A stretch of 33,111 nucleotides of DNA from a virus. The notes beneath the pieces were generated by a model, which saw only the letters and a list, made by a program, of their open reading frames with translations, was not told where the DNA came from and ran no database searches. Location of the stretch: IMG/VR virus record IMGVR_UViG_3300036985_001153, positions 1 to 33,111 of that record, one strand, 5' to 3'. Positions 29,148 to 33,111 of the stretch are shown here, one piece after another. The translations under genes were made by a program, and so were the position numbers. Positions within the stretch are counted from its first letter, which is position 1; the number at the start of each line of letters is the position of its first letter.

Positions 29148-29323
29148 CACTTGCCCTTCTTTGGGGCAGGAGCGACCTTGCCGGGCTTGCCTGCCTTGAT
29201 GGCAGACTTGCGAGCGGTAGACAGCGCAATGGCGACTGCCTGCTTCTGCGGCTTGCCAGCCTTCATTTCCGCAGCCACGTTGCGGCTCACGGTCTTTGCG
29301 GAATACCCCTTCTTCAGCGGCAT
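29147..29323 (-). CDS. Small basic conserved phage protein (DUF6496-like)
   Basis: This 58-residue protein starts [20 protein letters not shown] and continues [19 protein letters not shown], a pattern I recall from short proteins in many podovirus genomes. The tail is Lys/Pro/Ala-rich ([14 protein letters not shown]). It is very basic and may bind DNA in the virion. I chose the ATG at 29323, which lies just after the terminator; the longer in-frame reading would run through the hairpin. Confidence 0.78.
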   Translation of the reverse strand: MPLKKGYSAKTVSRNVAAEMKAGKPQKQAVAIALSTARKSAIKAGKPGKVAPAPKKGK

Positions 29324-29335
29324 TGTTCTTGCTCC

Positions 29336-29364
29336 AAAAAGCGGGGAGGTTTTTACGCCTCCCC
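29336..29364 (-). terminator. Intrinsic terminator after the coat gene
   Basis: On the minus strand GGGGAGG-CGTAAAAA-CCTCCCC (7-bp stem, 29364-29343) is followed by GC and five T's (29340-29336). It lies between the coat gene and the next gene. Part of the transcripts would end here, giving more coat and scaffold mRNA than tail mRNA. Confidence 0.8.
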
Positions 29365-29400
29365 AAATGGCGCAGCGGGGGCTACGCGGGGGTATCAACT

Positions 29401-29427
29401 GGAAGGGGCGAGGAACCCGCCCCCTCC
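29401..29427 (-). other. Second stem-loop in the coat 3' region
   Basis: GGAAGGGGCG / CGCCCCCTCC forms a 10-position stem with one mismatch and a 7-base loop, just downstream of the coat stop. It has no T run, so it is more likely an mRNA-stabilising or 3'-end-protecting hairpin than a terminator. Confidence 0.5.
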
Positions 29428-29435
29428 GTGACCAC

Positions 29436-30710
29436 TTAGGTTTGTGAGAAAAGTAGAATCCCCGACATTTCGGGTTGCTTGTTCACGACGCCAAACAACG
29501 TGTCCACGCGGTACTTCGTCTTCATCGTGTTGATGTCGTACTGCTTAGTCATCACCAGCTCGATGCCTTGGTCGGTCGCACCGCGCATCACGGCAGCGCC
29601 AGCATCATTCGGAACCGCGTAACGGCCCGGCAGGATTTCCAGCGCGTCCTTCTGCCAGAACACGTTGACCGGAGCAGCAACCGTGTTCAAGAACACAATG
29701 GCGGCAGTGGCGCTCGTGGTGTTGGCAACGCAGTTCTGGTACTGCGCCGATGCATCATTGGCAACCTGATTGCTGATGATGGGAGGCGAAATGACCATCG
29801 TCGTGGCGTTCGTCACGGAGATGACGCGGAAGGTCTTGAGCGACCCCGTGTCCTGCTTCGTGATGTAGTGAACGTTATTGATACCGGCAATGGTGAACGC
29901 ATCGCCAGCAACCACGTTCGTGGTGCTGGAAACCGTGACTGTCTGGTAGCGGTTGTCCACGTTCGCCGTTTCGCCAGTACCAGCAGTCGAAGTTGCCTTC
30001 GGGATGTAGTAGTTGACGGCGGCATTGAGCGTCGAGATGGTCAGGCCAGCGCCGCCAAGCTGTGCAGCCTTGCGATAGGCATAGTCCATCTTGTACGTCT
30101 CAAAGCCCGACACCGGGCCAACGTACGCCTTTTCATAGGCGCTGTTGGTCTTGGTGTTGCCGAACGAACGCGAGAGGGCCGACAGGTTGTTCGCCATGCC
30201 GTTGTAGTCGCGGCTAGACAGCGCCATGTAGCGGTCAAACTGCGGCACGCCGCTTTCGTTCATCAGCGTGTCGCACTGGGCCACATCGTCAAAGCCCGAG
30301 GCGGCGGTCGTGCGCTTCACAACGAGCGTACCCTGAAGGGCGGCGACGTTGTTGATGGCGACGTTGATGTCGCTGGCAAGCTTCTGCTTGGCGCTGGAGC
30401 CAAGGCGACCTTCCTGCAAGGCGTCACGCAGTTCCGTCGCGGTCAGCACCCACGGCACAGACTTGTTGAAGCCGAGCGTGGCAGGAACCGAGAGCTGCAC
30501 ATCGTCCTTGAAGTTGGAAGTCATGTCAGTGCCGGTGAAGGACTGCATGATGTAGGGCTGCGGACGCCAGATGATGTTGTTGCTGCGCTCCATCTCGGTG
30601 CTGTTCGTGTTGTACAGCGAGACGTTGCGCGACAGAACTAGCGCGTCCTGAAAGCCCTCAAGGATGTCCTCAAAGGCAACTCGTTCTTCTTTGCTAAAGG
30701 CATTTGCCAT
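29436..30710 (-). CDS. Major capsid protein (P22 gp5-like)
   Basis: This 424-residue protein is near the length of P22 coat (430). The N-terminal arm and E-loop pattern fit: [17 protein letters not shown], then [26 protein letters not shown], comparable to the P22 region containing 'MQRSSNTIW'. [27 protein letters not shown] and the following long helix continue the fold. An inserted strand-rich domain (about 240-340) may be the I-domain equivalent. It is flanked by scaffold upstream and a strong terminator downstream. Confidence 0.93.
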   Translation of the reverse strand: MANAFSKEERVAFEDILEGFQDALVLSRNVSLYNTNSTEMERSNNIIWRPQPYIMQSFTGTDMTSNFKDDVQLSVPATLGFNKSVPWVLTATELRDALQEGRLGSSAKQKLASDINVAINNVAALQGTLVVKRTTAASGFDDVAQCDTLMNESGVPQFDRYMALSSRDYNGMANNLSALSRSFGNTKTNSAYEKAYVGPVSGFETYKMDYAYRKAAQLGGAGLTISTLNAAVNYYIPKATSTAGTGETANVDNRYQTVTVSSTTNVVAGDAFTIAGINNVHYITKQDTGSLKTFRVISVTNATTMVISPPIISNQVANDASAQYQNCVANTTSATAAIVFLNTVAAPVNVFWQKDALEILPGRYAVPNDAGAAVMRGATDQGIELVMTKQYDINTMKTKYRVDTLFGVVNKQPEMSGILLFSQT

Positions 30711-30737
30711 TGTCGTAAACTCCGAAAGTGATGATGG

Positions 30738-31574
30738 TTACTTGGCCTGCGCTTTCTGCCGCCGCCGGTATTCCATGACCTTACTCATGTTTCCCGTGCG
30801 TGCCGCTTCGTCTCGCAGGCGCTCCAGTGTTGAGTCAACCGTTCCCGAAACAGGCGCTGTGCCACGCACAGCCCGCTCCGGTGGCGGGGGAGCCTTTCGC
30901 GGCGTCACCTTGAGTTGGGCTTCCAACTTGGCAACGGCAAAGGCGAACTTGACGGGGTCGGAAATCGAGGAAAGTTCCTTCGCCTTGGTCGGGTTCTTGC
31001 CGAGCGCGTAGATGACCAACGCGGGGTTTTCAGCACCTTGCAGCATCACGCCTTGCTGCGTGACTGAGAACGTCTCCTGAGCAAATGACTCAGCGTCCTC
31101 AAAGTCCCGCACCTTCAGCTCGGCTTTCGCCTTGCCGTAGGAGTCCAGTTTGGCTTGCCAAGCGCGGTCTTGCGCTGCGACAGCCTCTCTGGCCTTGGCT
31201 TCCACCTCGTCAGAACGACGCTTTTGGTCGTACCAACTCGACAGTGCTGCTTCGTACCGCTCCGCGTCGTAGTCCAAGTCCTCAAGGGTAGGCTTCTTGC
31301 CAACTTGCGGTTTTTGTTCAACCGCAACGACCTTCACCTTTTCCTCAAGTTCCCGATTCCTCCGCTGGAGATCCCGGTGGCTCTTTCGCAACTCGCGTAC
31401 CCAATCAGGGGCGCGGGCCTGCTCCTCTGGAGGTGGCGGTTCCTCCCCAATCTGCACAACAACTTCGTCCTCGGCTTGCTCGCTGTCCAGTGCCGTCTCG
31501 GTCTGCTGGTCATCGAGCGTTTCGGCTTCGTCTGCCAATGCGTCGGTGCTGGTCGTGTCCAAATCGTCTGCCAT
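30738..31574 (-). CDS. Scaffolding protein (P22 gp8-like position)
   Basis: This 278-residue protein lies directly upstream of coat. The N-terminus is very acidic (ADEAETLDDQQTETALDSEQAEDE). Long charged helices follow (WVRELRKSHRDLQRRNRELEEKV; EVEAKAREAVAAQDRAWQAK). The C-terminus is basic and helical (LERLRDEAARTGNMSKVMEYRRRQKAQAK), as needed to bind coat in P22 scaffolds. I chose the ATG at 31574, eight bases after GAGGGG; a TTG at 31589 overlaps that site. It should direct procapsid assembly and then exit. Confidence 0.87.
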   Translation of the reverse strand: MADDLDTTSTDALADEAETLDDQQTETALDSEQAEDEVVVQIGEEPPPPEEQARAPDWVRELRKSHRDLQRRNRELEEKVKVVAVEQKPQVGKKPTLEDLDYDAERYEAALSSWYDQKRRSDEVEAKAREAVAAQDRAWQAKLDSYGKAKAELKVRDFEDAESFAQETFSVTQQGVMLQGAENPALVIYALGKNPTKAKELSSISDPVKFAFAVAKLEAQLKVTPRKAPPPPERAVRGTAPVSGTVDSTLERLRDEAARTGNMSKVMEYRRRQKAQAK

Positions 31575-31656
31575 AGCGTGACCCCTCAACTCGGCTGTGT
31601 AGGGAGCCGGAACCCTTTGGGCGCATTCTCTTCCCGGCGCACGCGGGAGTGCAAAA

Positions 31657-31713
31657 TCAGTGAGTGCTGCCGGACTTGTACGCTTGCAGCAGTCGTTGCT
31701 TGGTGGTTGGCAT
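31657..31713 (-). CDS. Possible 18-residue leader peptide upstream of scaffold
   Basis: MPTTKQRLLQAYKSGSTH starts at an ATG sharing one base with the ART-protein stop (TAATG) and lies in the 138-bp gap before scaffold. The remaining gap (31575-31656) has a small GC-rich stem-loop and the scaffold ribosome site. It may be a real micropeptide or only a re-initiation step. Evidence is weak. Confidence 0.3.
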   Translation of the reverse strand: MPTTKQRLLQAYKSGSTH

Positions 31714-33111
31714 TACTTAGTAACCTTTGGCAACTGAGGCATCCTTGGCTGCGGATGGTATCCGTACTCCAGCATAGAGTCGCCAGCGGTGTAAATGTCG
31801 CGGGCATTGACCAGCATCTTGATGATTTTGTAGTCGCCACTCAGTGCGCTTTCGCCATGGTCTTTTGCGTAGTCACGAACAGTCGTAACCCAATCGCCGG
31901 GCGAGATAGTCTTTGGGCCGTCCTTCTCAACGGCACGGTAGACTTCTATTTTTGAGTTTGGATTGCCCTCAAGCCTGCGTAATTTGTCATACGCTTGCCT
32001 GTCCATTTCATCGTAACCAGTGCCGTAATAGCGCAATCCGTTTGCGCCATAGAAGTCTTCTGGATACGTTCCGTTTAGCGCAACGTCATATGCAGGACTT
32101 CCGCTGGTTGGCCCGGCAGGCGTATGCGCTCCACCACGGTCAATAGTTGCGTCAACAAACGACACGCCGCTTTGCTGATGCAATCGGCGCAGTTGCTCAC
32201 GCTTTGGCTTTGTCGTGTCAATGACGGGAGCAACAGGCTTCGGCACTTCAGCCTTTGTTGGGACTTTCAGTTTCTCAGGATTGAAGATTTGGTAAGTGAT
32301 TTCATCGCCATCCTTCAGCCTGAGTCCGTCGTATCCCTTTGCGATAAGTTCGTCTGTGCTGTACTTGTCCATCTCATCCCAGCCGCCAAGTTTCAATCCT
32401 GAAACCGAGCGCGAGACCATGCCACCCTTTCCAGTAGCAGCAACCTCGCCAATGTTGGGGTTGCTGGTTAACCATACAGTCCCGTCTGCGGCGCGAGTCA
32501 GGTCAAACCCTTCCCGTTCTATCGCGGCTGCTGCTTGTTTCGTTGTTCCGTGATACGCAAGTTCATCAGGCTTCGGCACTTCAGCCTTCACCCCATCCCG
32601 CTCAAGGATGGTCAGACTCTGCTCCTCGCCGGGGAATACGACGAAGTTGCGCGTACCCTTTTCGCCTGCGCGAGAACCTTGGTCTAGATATTTGATGCCG
32701 GGGATGCCGGCTTGGCGCAATTGTTCCGATGCAATTTGCTGTCCATAGGACAACGATGGGATTGCCTTGTCCTCGGGGATGCCGGCCCTCATGCCTTCGT
32801 ATTTTTTCAACCTGACAGCTCTCTGGACGAGAGCGGCATATAGCTGATTAGCTGGCGCAGACGCTCCGAGCCTTTGGAAATCTTTCATCAGTTGCTCATC
32901 AGATTGGGCCGCATTTTGAGCCAACCTTGTCAACGCCTGACGAACTTCTTTAGGTTGATCACTCAACGGCTTGTCCCAGTCCAACATCTGCTCAATCTTG
33001 GCATCCGGAAGGTCAACCTGATACAACTTGCCCGGCATATCAACTGCTGGCAATGGCTCGCCTGACCTTAAAAGTTTTACCGCTGGGTTGTCTTCTCCCC
33101 CAAGAAACATC
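31713..33111 (-). CDS. Triple ADP-ribosyltransferase-like virion protein, C-terminal part (start at 951)
   Basis: This is the rest of the 740-residue protein whose true start is at 951 across the contig junction; the Met at 33110 is internal residue 276. It completes the first ART-like module with GIPGIKYLDQGSR and GTRNFVVFPGEE (about 409-437). A second module (about 455-557) has ELAYHGTTKQAAAAIEREGF, TVWLTSNP and ITYQIFNPEKLKV. A third (about 615-728) has EVYRAVEK, ISPGDWVTTVRDYAKDHGE and DSMLEYGYHP. Linkers before and after the second module are nearly the same (KAEVPKP), with an exact 22-bp DNA repeat. All three resemble ART folds of phage head-carried proteins. NAD-dependent activity is inferred, and some modules may be inactive. 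Confidence 0.82.
   Translation of the reverse strand, partial: MFLGGEDNPAVKLLRSGEPLPAVDMPGKLYQVDLPDAKIEQMLDWDKPLSDQPKEVRQALTRLAQNAAQSDEQLMKDFQRLGASAPANQLYAALVQRAVRLKKYEGMRAGIPEDKAIPSLSYGQQIASEQLRQAGIPGIKYLDQGSRAGEKGTRNFVVFPGEEQSLTILERDGVKAEVPKPDELAYHGTTKQAAAAIEREGFDLTRAADGTVWLTSNPNIGEVAATGKGGMVSRSVSGLKLGGWDEMDKYSTDELIAKGYDGLRLKDGDEITYQIFNPEKLKVPTKAEVPKPVAPVIDTTKPKREQLRRLHQQSGVSFVDATIDRGGAHTPAGPTSGSPAYDVALNGTYPEDFYGANGLRYYGTGYDEMDRQAYDKLRRLEGNPNSKIEVYRAVEKDGPKTISPGDWVTTVRDYAKDHGESALSGDYKIIKMLVNARDIYTAGDSMLEYGYHPQPRMPQLPKVTK
32234..32255. repeat. 22-bp direct repeat, copy 1 (ART linker)
   Basis: The first copy of an exact 22-bp repeat encodes part of the linker KAEVPKP after the second ART-like module. 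The other copy starts 333 bases away, exactly 111 codons. The pair brackets the module and could mark its duplication or exchange by recombination. Confidence 0.8.
32567..32588. repeat. 22-bp direct repeat, copy 2 (ART linker)
   Basis: The second copy of the linker repeat, just before the second ART-like module (protein direction). Identical to 32234-32255. Confidence 0.8.
32985..33111. repeat. Right copy of 127-bp terminal direct repeat (assembly overlap)
   Basis: Identical to positions 1-127. Joining the copies restores one continuous reading frame across the junction (position 33110 equals 126), which is why the contig is circular. Confidence 0.93.

Noticed and set aside
29475-30641. Plus-strand open frame of 388 codons opposite the coat gene
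   Set aside because: It has antisense-type composition with many Arg, His and Val, and no start signal. The coat gene on the other strand is certain.
30738-31586. Second short frame starting at an ATG near 31629 and running into scaffold in another phase
   Set aside because: It has no ribosome site and overlaps the scaffold gene. Its codons look like a shifted reading of the acidic scaffold start.
31713-33110. A separate 465-residue gene starting at the Met at 33110
   Set aside because: The frame stays open across the join for another 275 codons up to an ATG coupled to the portal stop, and the first ART motif lies in that part.
1-33111. tRNA genes, CRISPR arrays and insertion sequences
   Set aside because: Gaps between genes are at most about 140 bases and none shows a cloverleaf, spaced repeats or transposase ends. 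The only regular repeats are the 11-bp iterons, which have no spacers.

Overview
This window is a complete tailed-phage genome, assembled as a circular contig and cut open inside a gene. Its first and last 127 bases are identical, so the unique genome is 32,984 bp. The gene at the cut is whole only when the ends are joined: its start is at 951 on the minus strand and its stop at 31713. The base composition is moderately GC-rich, starts are a mix of ATG and GTG with Shine-Dalgarno sites, and the lysis proteins are of Gram-negative type, so the host is probably a proteobacterium. A beta-proteobacterium or another aquatic host is only a guess. No integrase, CI-type repressor, tRNA, CRISPR array or insertion sequence was seen.

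Layout. A small divergent control region at about 7957-8071 carries promoters in both directions and a candidate operator. To the right (8072-14284, plus strand) lies an accessory and recombination operon. It has small early proteins, then a lambda-exonuclease/YqaJ-like nuclease, a RecT-like annealing protein and SSB, then tiny proteins, a DNA methyltransferase, a PD-(D/E)XK-like protein and a run of cysteine-rich zinc-ribbon proteins. Nearly every gene overlaps the next by a few bases. To the left, every other gene is on the minus strand and runs around the circle from 7956 through position 1/32984 down to 14281. The order is a Cro-like regulator, replication genes (initiator-like protein, primase zinc domain, DnaB/RecA-type helicase, RusA resolvase), terminase, portal, virion genes and lysis genes. 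The two arms meet tail to tail with their stop codons overlapping in one CTAG.

The virion block follows the gene order of Salmonella phage P22, with similar protein lengths: TerS, TerL, portal, scaffold, coat, gp4, gp10, a gp26-like protein, gp7, gp20, gp16 and a gp9-like head-binding spike. This implies a short-tailed podovirus with headful packaging. Two segments depart from P22. A 740-residue protein with three ADP-ribosyltransferase-like modules sits between portal and scaffold. A fibre/decoration island of about 4 kb sits between gp4 and gp10.

The strongest non-coding signal is three clusters of 11-bp repeats (core GCTAGC) in and just upstream of the initiator-like gene. The best cluster lies next to a long pyrimidine tract and a perfect hairpin. 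This looks like a lambda-type replication origin built inside its own initiator gene. The initiator gene also has an A8 run directly followed by that hairpin, where a -1 slip would give an immediate stop.
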